DNA from: Owenia fusiformis
Taxonomy: Eukaryota > Annelida > Polychaeta > Sabellida > Oweniidae
Assembly: GCA_903813345.2 (NCBI GenBank)
Contig: CAIIXF020000004.1
Span: 6,653,525 to 6,717,524 of the forward strand
Length of the DNA stretch: 64,000 bases
Reading direction: 5' to 3'
In this document: piece after piece, positions 10,901 to 19,300 of the stretch
Layout of the letters: the number at the start of each line of letters is the position of its first letter
Numbering within the stretch: position 1 is the stretch's first letter
Position numbers and translations under genes: made by a program
The notes under the pieces: model-generated
The model's input: the letters and a program-made list of their open reading frames with translations, nothing else
What the model was told of the DNA's origin: nothing
Databases searched by the model: none

Positions 10901-12182
10901 TATCAAGTATGTTGGACTTACAGCATAAAGTATTCCCTCTAACTGTAAACTGCTTAGCTTTCCCTCCGATACTAGAGTTGGTGGAAGTGAATCCTGTAAA
11001 GGGTATGTAGGGTTAGGGAGATCCAAATCCTGAAAAAACAAAGGTTTATAGGATAAGAGACAATGTTGAAATGTCAAATTGTATGAAAAAACAAAACTGA
11101 TTTTTTCGAAGGAATATTAAATGACAATCTTGATATATGTGAGAGAATATTGATTTTTAAAACATAGAATGAGAACCAAATCAACAATTGTGTTATGGAG
11201 AGGGCAGTTAAATCATTATGAATCAAACTTTGTTTTTTTAAAACAAACTACATTTTGAGGCAAAAGGTACTGAGTTCAATTCCAGTACCTAGTGTGCCTT
11301 GTGGTCAGAAAATGTGGTAGGGGGAGGTCTAAAACGTCAACCGATTGGACTGAAATTTTTTGTGCTTGCTTTCATTTAACCAACTGGGCAAAACTCCATA
11401 TTGATCCGGAAAAAAAGTGAAAAGTGAAACACCCTAATATTCATACTTACAGCAAGCATGCCTGCCTCCACGATATCTCCTGGATGAGGTTGGGCACCTT
11501 CGAGTATTGCACTATGACGGTAGTTAGAAAACACTTCATCACTACAAAAATTCAAAGGCAAAAAATATTTTAATTTAGCATCCAAATATGAGAGCAAGCA
11601 AGCACCCACTTGATATTTTTAAGAGAAATGAAGTCTTGAATATAATGATTAGATTTTATAGGCCAGATTAAACTTTATCTAATATTCAATCTTGGTAGAA
11701 CAGGGATTTCATTAGCAGCAGGCAACAGGCGATTTTTACTGATTGTTTTCAAAAAACCACCTGTTGTTTTTAAGGACTTATCAACTTTTCCATATTTTTA
11801 TTCATTTAGCCTGTTGTGAGAAATTCTAGTGAAACCCCTGTAGAGTCACAGGTTTTGGAAAAGGTTGAATTGTTTACCTTAACTTAGCCTCCACACTCTC
11901 TTGTGCAATCTTCTCAATATCATCTCCCTCTTCTACAGTTTGCCCTATCTGTCTCTCTAACAACACTTGCGGCTTCTGTTGCTCCTTGAGGGCACGCATC
12001 GCTTGCATCTCATTGAACATTGGGGCTGTAGCATTTAGGGGGTTGCTTGTACCAAGAGCCTCCAGGAGAAGATTACTAGAGCCTGGCACTGAGTTGTAGG
12101 CTGTTGAAGGGTCCATGCTTTGGATATCTGTAAGAAACCTGGATGTAGGAAGGTTGTCAACACTTCTCTTACGAGCAATCAT
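1862..12182 (-). CDS. SBNO1: Strawberry notch (SBNO) homolog, 5' part of gene, 16 exons plus array exon
   Basis: This is a nuclear DExD/H helicase-like regulator of the strawberry notch family, which acts in Notch-linked transcription. Coding exons on the minus strand are 12182-11878, 11541-11451, 11029-10922, 10220-10042, 9676-9525, 9022-8851, 8332-8269, 7956-7866, 7215-7136, 6618-6551, 6006-5896, 5463-5390, 4288-4140, 3066-2972, 2597-2435 and 1922-1862, then an exon in the array below 1433. All junctions are GT/AG and keep frame (about 655 codons). Visible motifs are Walker [10 protein letters not shown] (aa 187-195), DECH (308-311), SAT (347-349), and family blocks [21 protein letters not shown] and [10 protein letters not shown]. 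An in-frame stop lies just upstream of the ATG. The N-terminus is much shorter than in vertebrate SBNO1, and the acidic linker expected between the exons ending at 4140 and starting at 3066 is absent. The C-terminal third is off the window. SBNO1 versus SBNO2 orthology is not decided; the symbol is for the family. Confidence 0.94.
2435..2597 (-). CDS. SBNO1: SBNO exon 15
   Basis: Encodes aa 580-634. [20 protein letters not shown] followed by RRGRIV is a near-exact family signature. The exon ends LNVKE|gtatga. Confidence 0.95.
2862..2966 (+). repeat. CAAGTGGGTGC dispersed repeat
   Basis: TTTCAAGTGGGTGCAAATGG ... TGTGGGTGC ... ACTTGCTTTAATACAAGGAA ... GATCACTGC. Same family as 16860-17037, 24298-24390 and 25417-25515. 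Confidence 0.55.
2972..3066 (-). CDS. SBNO1: SBNO exon 14
   Basis: Encodes aa 549-580, with acceptor cctccag and donor ACAG|gtgtgt. [15 protein letters not shown] corresponds to the helix before the conserved LDELIDELGGP block. Vertebrate SBNO1 has a long acidic insert before this point; here the preceding exon joins directly, or an exon was missed. Confidence 0.86.
3125..3515. mobile_element. Possible MITE with GCTCACACAGTG inverted repeats
   Basis: GCTCACACAGTG at about 3143 and CACTGTGTGAGC at about 3497 are exact inverted copies; GACGGATGGACGGACAGACG lies inside the right half. Boundaries and target duplication are unclear. Confidence 0.4.
3585..3735 (-). repeat. GTCACCAC-family repeat, worn, reverse
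   Basis: AACCACCAGAAGAAATCTCA, TATTGTAAGTCTCCAA at one end and GTGGTGACGTTTTGCATGTT at the other. In an SBNO intron. Confidence 0.5.
3770..4145 (-). repeat. Donor-site minisatellite (19-20 bp) at the SBNO exon 13 boundary
   Basis: Units read aattcagtaagttttttct on the minus strand, with about seven clean copies at 4025-4140 and degenerate ones back to about 3770. The first unit overlaps the exon end CCCAATTCA|gtaagt. A CAGTGAAACCTGT-ended element (3889-4002) interrupts the degenerate part. Confidence 0.85.
3889..4002. mobile_element. Short element with CAGTGAAACCTGT ends
   Basis: Starts CAGTGAAACCTGTATATCTG and ends AGACAGGTTTACTG. It sits inside the degenerate part of the donor-bearing array. 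Confidence 0.5.
4140..4288 (-). CDS. SBNO1: SBNO exon 13, with its donor embedded in a donor-bearing array
   Basis: Encodes aa 499-548, [17 protein letters not shown] through FIEQHFPTV. The end CCCAATTCA|gtaagt abuts a tandem repeat whose units re-create TTCA|gtaagt. If a downstream donor copy were used, the frame would end within five codons (Val-Ser-Cys-Phe-stop). Confidence 0.9.
4852..4873. repeat. Perfect 22-bp palindrome
   Basis: CAGAGACATAT followed by its exact inverse, itself flanked by GATCGAT on both sides. In an SBNO intron; function unknown. Confidence 0.6.
5390..5463 (-). CDS. SBNO1: SBNO exon 12
   Basis: Encodes aa 474-499. [17 protein letters not shown] aligns with the family block [20 protein letters not shown], which continues in exon 13. 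This begins the second RecA-like lobe. Confidence 0.92.
5896..6006 (-). CDS. SBNO1: SBNO exon 11
   Basis: Encodes aa 437-474. [17 protein letters not shown] matches the family block FWSAHQRFFKYLC. The donor is a less common TG|gtcagt. Confidence 0.92.
6236..6510 (+). mobile_element. tRNA-derived SINE (copy 1)
   Basis: Head with box A-like TAGTTCAGCTGTAACG and box B-like AGATTCAATCCC; body AGTACTTCAGGGTGTTTGAC, TGAGTGGTCCACAACTC; tail of repeated ATACA (AAAATACAATACAATAC). A second copy is at 61204-61548. Confidence 0.78.
6551..6618 (-). CDS. SBNO1: SBNO exon 10
   Basis: Encodes aa 415-437. [20 protein letters not shown] corresponds to the SBNO1 segment around VKMYNKAVKLW. Confidence 0.9.
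6847..6989. mobile_element. Short element with GGTAAAACCTGT ends
   Basis: Starts CGGTAAAACCTGTGTACAGT and ends AAGACAGGTTAAACTG, with repeated GTTCACT inside. Same family as 33314-33453, in an SBNO intron. Confidence 0.5.
7136..7215 (-). CDS. SBNO1: SBNO exon 9
   Basis: Encodes aa 388-414. [20 protein letters not shown] matches the SBNO block MEIVAMDMKLRGMYIARQL. The donor GAG|gtaagc lies only a few bases from a C-rich run (7102-7111) in the intron. Confidence 0.93.
7866..7956 (-). CDS. SBNO1: SBNO exon 8
   Basis: Encodes aa 358-388, [15 protein letters not shown] onward. The donor is at TTTAG|gtaggt rather than the GT seven bases earlier, because only this choice joins in frame to exon 9 (KGLG then IAEMLAMEM). 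Confidence 0.92.
8269..8332 (-). CDS. SBNO1: SBNO exon 7 (SAT motif)
   Basis: Encodes aa 336-357. [16 protein letters not shown] corresponds to motif III (SAT) of SBNO helicase-like proteins. Confidence 0.94.
8851..9022 (-). CDS. SBNO1: SBNO exon 6 (DECH box)
   Basis: Encodes aa 279-336. [12 protein letters not shown] is motif II (Walker B), aa 308-311 being DECH. This is the ATP-hydrolysis signature of the family. Confidence 0.95.
9365..9515 (-). repeat. GTCACCAC-family repeat, worn, reverse
   Basis: CATATTGTTGTAGTGTCCGA and TTGGTGGTTGGT plus AGTGACATTTTGCATTTTAA match the family in reverse. It ends beside the SBNO exon 5 donor. Confidence 0.5.
9525..9676 (-). CDS. SBNO1: SBNO exon 5
   Basis: Encodes aa 228-279 and starts [28 protein letters not shown] matches the family block GVIFATYSSLIGES. 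A reverse-orientation GTCACCAC-family repeat comes to within about 10 bp of its donor. Confidence 0.93.
10042..10220 (-). CDS. SBNO1: SBNO exon 4 (Walker A)
   Basis: Encodes aa 169-228. It holds [19 protein letters not shown] (ATP-binding motif I) and [17 protein letters not shown] (motif Ia region). This is the most diagnostic exon for the family. Confidence 0.96.
10400..10656. mobile_element. MITE-like element with CCTGCTATAA inner repeat (copy 1)
   Basis: The left end ATCATCTTCCTAGCAGGTGT, CCAGAATCCG mirrors the right end (ATTCTGGATTTTGAAG, GGAAGAT). Same family as 32872-33131. It lies in the SBNO intron between exons 3 and 4. Confidence 0.75.
10922..11029 (-). CDS. SBNO1: SBNO exon 3
   Basis: Encodes aa 133-168, 36 whole codons in phase 0. 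The end, [12 protein letters not shown], corresponds to the Q-motif-like LSALQLEAITYA of SBNO1 just before the Walker A block. Confidence 0.92.
11451..11541 (-). CDS. SBNO1: SBNO exon 2
   Basis: Encodes aa 102-132, with acceptor ttgtag and donor GCT|gtaagt. It contains the segment [20 protein letters not shown], which aligns with the conserved region leading into the helicase domain of SBNO proteins. Confidence 0.88.
11878..12182 (-). CDS. SBNO1: SBNO exon 1 (N-terminus)
   Basis: Encodes aa 1-101 from ATG at 12182 to donor AAG|gtaaac. It is polar and Ser/Gln/Met-rich, ending in a short acidic stretch ([12 protein letters not shown]). The codon two before the ATG is an in-frame TAA, which supports this start. 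Non-coding exons further upstream are possible in the shared promoter region. Confidence 0.82.
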
Positions 12183-13294
12183 GGCTTAATATGTTATAAA
12201 GAGAAGCAATCCTTTTCATTTGACATTTTATTTTTCAACTATTTTTCTGCTAAGTGATATAAAAGTTCAAAACATCTACAAATATAGTACTCACATATGT
12301 ATGAGGTACTAAAGGATACAATACATATGGCCATTGGATTTAAAATGGGGTCAAAAGAATAACATTTTTTTCACTTTGCTCAATTTGAGCAGAAAAATAC
12401 AATACTTTCAATACAATCTTTTTACCGCTGCTAGACCTGTTACGCTGTTATGATTTTTTGCGGTAAAATTATTGACAGTTGACGGCTCAAACTAATTATT
12501 TAAGAACTTCAAAACTATACAAGGTAGGACAATGAAAATATTTATATAAATCAATCAATATGTTGTGCATAACTGGTAAAATTTTCAAATACATAGCTGA
12601 ATGATTTCAATATGAATTAACTGGAGTTTGATGATAAGTATTACAACCACTTCAAATCCAATATGGCGTCAACGTTATAAGTGGCGCAAAATCAAAGTTT
12701 GCACTAAAATACGTCACAATCTGGCCCTGTGTGATGGCAAACTGCGTAGTATTTTATGCCAGTGCCGGAAAAGTCCGATAGTTGAAATAGTAGACAGAGC
12801 TGCCCAGCCTCTAGTACCATTGAGTATCAAAGTTTTAACCTTACGCCTAGAGATGGTCCTATTTACAGTCACAACATTTACAAAAATAACATCGGGGCAA
12901 GTGCATCTGATTCTGGGCAGTGACGAAGTAGCCCTATCTTCTAAGTTCGATGGAGGACCCCTAGGCTCATCAAATTGAAAACATGTTGGAGGAAAACGAG
13001 TTTTTGTAGAAATCTGAAATTTTACTTCACCGTCGATTTCTTGTTTTGAAATGGATCGATTGCCTTGATATTTCTCAGTGTTACGAGACTTTATTTTATC
13101 TTTTCAAATTGGGCATTAAGAATGCAAGAATATCGTAAAACGTAAAGATATTACCTATAATACGCAAAACAAAATTTTAAGATTTCCGCGCCATTTTGAT
13201 ATTTTTTAGCGATGAAATTACACGTATCACGAAATACGTTTCAATATAAGTTCGTGATTCATCACAAGCTTACATTATTGATTTACCCGGGAAA
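12183..13294. promoter_or_regulatory. Divergent promoter region between SBNO and ACER3-like genes
   Basis: This 1.1-kb stretch separates the two start codons on opposite strands, so both promoters and 5' UTRs must lie here. No TATA box or other element can be assigned by eye. A 348-nt plus-strand open frame (12631-12978) has no recognisable protein similarity and may be 5' UTR or chance. Confidence 0.6.
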
Positions 13295-13385
13295 ATGGCA
13301 CCGAACGGCTACTGGGGTGAGAGGACCGCCACAATCGACTGGTGCGAAGAGAACTATGAAGTAAATTACTACATTGCAGAGTTTT
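13295..13385 (+). CDS. ACER3: ACER3-like exon 1
   Basis: Encodes aa 1-30, MAPNGYWGERTATIDWCEEN then YEVNYYIAEF. It includes the calcium-site motif DWCEEN and Glu29. The donor is TTTT|gtaagt. Confidence 0.96.
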
Positions 13386-16300
13386 GTAAGTATTTAGTAT
13401 GTATTCTACATTCTGTGCGAGTTTTGGGAGTCTGTTATAACTCAGACACTCTAAACATCTGATCTAAAGTTTGGTAAAAAATATTCACCGGGCGATAACA
13501 TGTTTGTTTACATTCTCAACAGAAAATTCTAGAAAATATATGTTTCATCTGTTGAATTCGATGATTCGCATTCAATATTTAGCTTACTGAGCTCTGCGTT
13601 CATCTGCATTTGATAGTATCGGCCTAGAACATGGTAACTTGTTTTGTGTCACAATCTCTTCATTTGCGAAACAGTTGCGGATGAGTGCATATTGAACGCC
13701 ATCCATTCAGGGATTCTAATGAGCACATAATAAAACTGTATATATTAGTACAAATATATAAGTGATTTTAGACTTTATGAAAATATTAGCACAAGTTAGA
13801 GGCACAAGTGTAAGCACAGGCGAAAAACAAGCTCCACAAGACCATTTAGCGGCATTATAGCGCATAAAAGGATGCGATTACAAACAAACATTCTGTAGCC
13901 CATTTCACTGTTTTATTGCGTCAGTAAAACCTTAAAAATAAGAAATCAAAAGATCAATGCAATAATATATGGAAAAATGTATGCCTATTGTACATACATG
14001 TAGATTTACTCCCGTCGAGAGCTACTTAGATTTTGAAAGTATAGCTCTCTATCGCTAGGATCAACAGCTTAAGAATCCTGACTTCAAAGAAAATTTCAGG
14101 GAATTCAGCTGACTCATGTTGCACATTATATACCTGAAAATGTATCCTACATCGCCATCTTTCATTCAGCTCAACTATAGAACGTCTCACTGCCCTATGT
14201 ATCGATCAGGACTTCATTTTATTGGTCGTGTCAAAAGTTTTGGCCAGGTATATTCAATATGGCGGCTTGACGTTTCCCAAGTTGTGCATGCGTTGATAGT
14301 ATTTCCGTTTAACCGCCATATTGGAAATGGGTATCGAACAAAAAACGATTAGAACTCCTGATCGCCATAGAAGCACATCCGCGATCCTACATGCACGGGG
14401 AAAGTAGACACATATGAGCCCATATGTAGGCTACAGTTTGAGACAAACAGCAAGCCGTTGACTGGCGCTGATCAAATTAAGATGTTACAATTCTTCAGCT
14501 GGGAGATCCTCACGATGGAGAGCTATACTTTCAAAATCTAACATGGTAGCTCTCGACGTGAGTAAATGTAGATGACATTTGTTTATTTGTCTTTGATTGC
14601 TTCTACTTTGGCTAATAAAGTGTGTGGCCTCTTAAATTTTGATGCTTTTCTGCCATAGTATTTTCAAAAGGATTAGCACGCTGACATTTTTTAGATTACA
14701 AGAGGGCACAGGCTTATTGCACAAAAATTAAATAATCTGAAATATACAAATGTCATTCATGTATAATATGAATATACTTTTCCATATATTATTGCACAAT
14801 GGTCTCCTAATTTCTCAATTTTGGTGTTCTACTGACGCAATAAAAAATAAAGTAAACAAATGTAAATGTGTTTGAATTCACATTTAGCATAATTAAACTT
14901 TGTTAAAGGAGGAGGTAAATTAGCGCAACCGATTTTGGACAGTCATGATCATATGTTGGATTTTGGCCATTTTCTGAGGATTTAAACAATTGCATATGTT
15001 AGGCCAATGCATTACCTCCAGGAAAATCACTTCTAGAGATGATAAAATAATTTCGAATTTGAGACAGGGTAGATGCAAACAACCCACCAACATGTTTTTT
15101 TCCTGAAATGTTTTCCTAATTTTCGACCCCTTTCATCCCTGCTTTTTTAATTTTTCTTGCATGAATATGTTGTGTTTTGACACATAGTTAACCACTTTAA
15201 AGGAATACATGATTCCTTCAGGGGTTTTAAAGATACCCATTACGGGTGACCAAACTCAGCTGAAAGCAATGATTTTCCCCATGGGAAAATAACGTGGGGA
15301 ATATTGTTTTCCACTTTATCTAAAAGGAATCATTTATGACAAAAAATATTCAGAAAACCACTTTATGACGGATTCTCCAAATTGCATTATTGAACTTAAA
15401 GGAAGAATAAAATACAAACTGATTTAGGCTTGCCCAAATCAAACTCCATACTGACTGTGGTGGATGACCATTTTGTCAGCCTTTTATACAGATATATAAA
15501 CAAAACATTTACAAATTTGGTTAATGAAAATGATGAATGGAAATCTGCACTAAAGGCTAATGATCAGATGATACAGACTTACTTTGAGCAGTATAACGTT
15601 TATAAGGCTAAAGTTAGCACTACATGTAGTTTGTGACCTGAGAAATGCCTCTAGTGTCATCATAAATTAGAATACACAAATGGTTGTCATGACATTAAAG
15701 GTAAACAAACATGTAAACACAAATGTCAGTCTGTTCTCCTTTGATTTTTTCATCAAAGACATGCAAAGTTTCCATATTCATAAATGTACATTAAAAATAC
15801 ATGACTGAATTTCATGACTGAATGGTAAATGCAAGCCTATTCTCTAAATAACTAAAATGCAATACCTGCCTGAGAGAAATGCAATGCTTTAGAGATAAAA
15901 CACAATGCCTCGGAGATTACTGCACAAACACAATAAGCAGTTTAGAGGTACAATTTTGAGAATATCTGTTTATCCACAAATACATGTACATAGATAAAAT
16001 AATATTTTGAAAGGGACATAATAAGTACTAGTCTACTTAGAGTGTTGCACTTACAACAGTTCTAGTTTTTCACTGCAATTTATTTAATAGAGATGGCCCT
16101 GTGCCAAATGCAATCTATCTCTATAGCAACTGTTTGTTGGTGCAGGTTGAGCTAGATCTTTAAATCAGCTTTCCCCCAAAGCCTATAGTTCAGTACATAA
16201 TCTGTTCCATTATATAAACTTACAGAAGTAATATAGAAGTAATTAGTTGCCATTATTCAAACATTTTATTTGCATTTAATCCAAATTGATATTTGTAAAT

Positions 16301-19300
16301 CAGCACTTTTATTAGCTGAAATACTTTCAATGGTAATAATTGTAAGAGTTTGAAATGAATGTAATTGAATTATTTAGGTTTGAATTTTAGTTTATTTATG
16401 TCGTCCTATGTAACTCAACTTTCTTTTTAAGGTATTTCCACGTGTTAAGAAATGTTAATGGCTTCTTGGTCCTATTTTTTTAATTTCTGGGAATAACCTT
16501 GAATTAGAAAAGGAGGTACACTGTTATATCAGCTTTAGAGATGTAGCTGTTTGTAATATCTCTTTTGATAAAAAACGTGAGATTATCACTTGAGAAAATC
16601 TCAATGTCATTATCTCCAAGTAACTGCATGATTTTTGTCACATTTCCACAGTGTGCACTTGCTCCTTTGCAAATACCAGTAAAATTTCCATTTTATTTTA
16701 TAGTTATAGTCATTTTATGACTTTTTGCACATTCGAAATATATGTGTTTTAAGCTTCTAATGACACACCCATGTCAAATGGAAGTAATTAAGAGTATTTT
16801 CTTTCTGAAAGATGATTCTAATTTACTTCAAATTTTGAAGTGCTATCAGTGATCTCCACAGGCTTTTTTCTCAAGTGGGTGCAAAACTCTCATTTCAGAC
16901 CAAAATGTGCCCATTTTCATGATTTTTCTCATTTTCAAGTGGGTGCAAATGGATTTTCAGCCGGGTACATGCCTATTTTTAAAATCTTAGGTGGGTGCTC
17001 GCCCACTTGTTTTAATGCTGGGGAGATCACCGGCTATTATTCTTGAAGCCTTGTTATTTTACTAATTACAGTCCTTACCACAAATTTTAAGAGGCAAACA
17101 TTATGATTCTATCACCTATACTATATATTATGATCCATACTGTCTATATATTTTATTTCAGGGAACACAATTAGTAATGTGTCTTTGATTCTACCACCCA
17201 TACCATATAATATTATATTTTTCAGGGAACACAATCAGCAATGTGTCTTTGATTCTACCACCCATAAAATATAATATTATTTTTCAGGGAACACAATCAG
17301 CAATGTGTCTTTGATTCTACCACCCATACAATATAATATTATTTTTCAGGTAACACAATCAGCAATGTGTCTTTGATTCTACCACCCATACAATATAATA
17401 TTATTTTTCAGGGAACACAATCAGCAATGTGTCTTTGATTCTACCACCCATACAATATAATATTATTTTTCAGGTAACACAATCAGTAATGTGTCTTTGA
17501 TTCTACCACCCATATGATATAATATTATTTTTCAGGGAACACAATCAGCAATGTGTCTTTGATTCTACCACCCATACTATATTATATATTTCAGGGAACA
17601 CAATCAGTAATGTATCTTTGATTCTACCACCCATACTATATTATATTAAATTTCAGGGAACACAACCAGTAGTGTATCTATGATTCTACCACCCATACTA
17701 TATAGTAGTAATACCATATACATTTTTTTTCAGGGAACACAATCAGCAATGTATCTATGATTTTACCACCCATACTATATAACATTATATTTCAGGGAAC
17801 ACAATCAGCAATGTGTCTATGATTCTACCACCCATACTACATTATATTATATTTCAGGGAACACAATCAGCAATGTGTCTATGATTCTACCACCCATACT
17901 ACATTATATTATATTTCAGGGAACACAATCAGCAATGTGTCTATGATTCTACCACCCATACTACATTATATTATATTTCAGGGAACACAATCAGCAATGT
18001 GTCCATGATTCTACCACCCATACTATATAATATTATATTTCAGGGAACACAATCAGCAATGTATCTATGATTCTACCACCCATACCATTTAATATTATAT
18101 TTCAGGGAACACAATCAGCAATGTATCTATGATTCTACCACCCATACTATATTATATTATATTTCAGGGAACACAATCAGCAATGTATCTATGATTCTAC
18201 CACCCATAATGGGTGCTGTGTTTGCCTGGTTGGATGGGCTGGAGGCTAAAATCTTCTGGAGTCATATATCTCTACTATGTAAGTATTACAATTCTTCATT
18301 TTAATGCTAAAATGCTCTGGAGTAGTAATAGATGGGAACGGGAAGTGGTTATGAATGAGGGCCTACTAACATATCTTATGTCACCACCACAAATGGTGAT
18401 ATATTAGTCTCTCAACATTTTTGTGGACAGTTTTAGGCAGTCAGCATTTAGCATTCATTGGATGGCTTTCTGCATTTGTTGTTCAGTGGTTGGTGTTTTG
18501 TGTTTGTAACAAATAGCATGTGGTGCCATTTTGCTCATCAGTCTTGTTGGCAGGCCCGTAGCCAGGGGGGTTCAATGGGTTTGAGCGAACCCTCCCCCCT
18601 GGCCAGTTTTTCGCCATTCTGAACATTTTTGAAGTGATTTTGGCCATTTTTGGACAAAAATTGTCAAAAGTGAACCCCCCTTGAAATTGCCAAAAAGTGA
18701 GCCCCCTTTGTAAATCCTGGCTATGGGCCTGCTTGTTGGTATAGTTGTATTAGGGAATTGCTTCATGTTTAAATTATTGTATGATAGATGGGTTATCATT
18801 GTAATTGTTAATGAGTACATTTAACAAGGAACATTTTCGACCATATTTGCTCGTGTAACTCTTAAACCATCAAAAAATATTTTGATTCAATATGAACATT
18901 AATAACACTCTACCCCCATTTTGGGATCCAAAACAATATCAAACATAAGAAAAAGAGGAACCTTTAGATGAGTCAGAATATGTTGCCCTTAGTTAATTGC
19001 TATGTTAAATCCCCATTCCCTTTCCTCTTTATTAATTTAACTTCCCTCAAAAATATTAACATTTTGCCCTGCTATGATATTCTCAAAGGGAATGCATAAG
19101 ATTGATGTTGGAAGTGAAACAGACAGACAGATATGAATTTTTAATGGCTGTCTGTCTCTCTCCTTTAGGTTTCATTATGTGAATAACATAGTTTAATGTG
19201 GGTAATCTTTTTACTTAATTGCTGTGTATCCAATCTAATTACCAATATATCATTGTATCTGACAAATGTATAAGTTAGGATGAAGTACTGTACAAGTGTG

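Larger units (their letters stand above)
13386..17161 (+). other. ACER3-like intron 1, mostly without recognised content
   Basis: A single-arm copy of the AAAGGAGG foldback family lies at 14905-15345 and a CAAGTGGGTGC repeat at 16860-17037. An open frame at 15423-15636 is preceded by an acceptor-like sequence. I see nothing else, including in 13386-14900 and 15640-16850. Confidence 0.6.

Noticed and set aside
12631-12978. 116-codon frame in the divergent promoter as a gene
   Set aside because: No recognisable family or composition bias, and it sits where 5' UTRs of two genes are expected.
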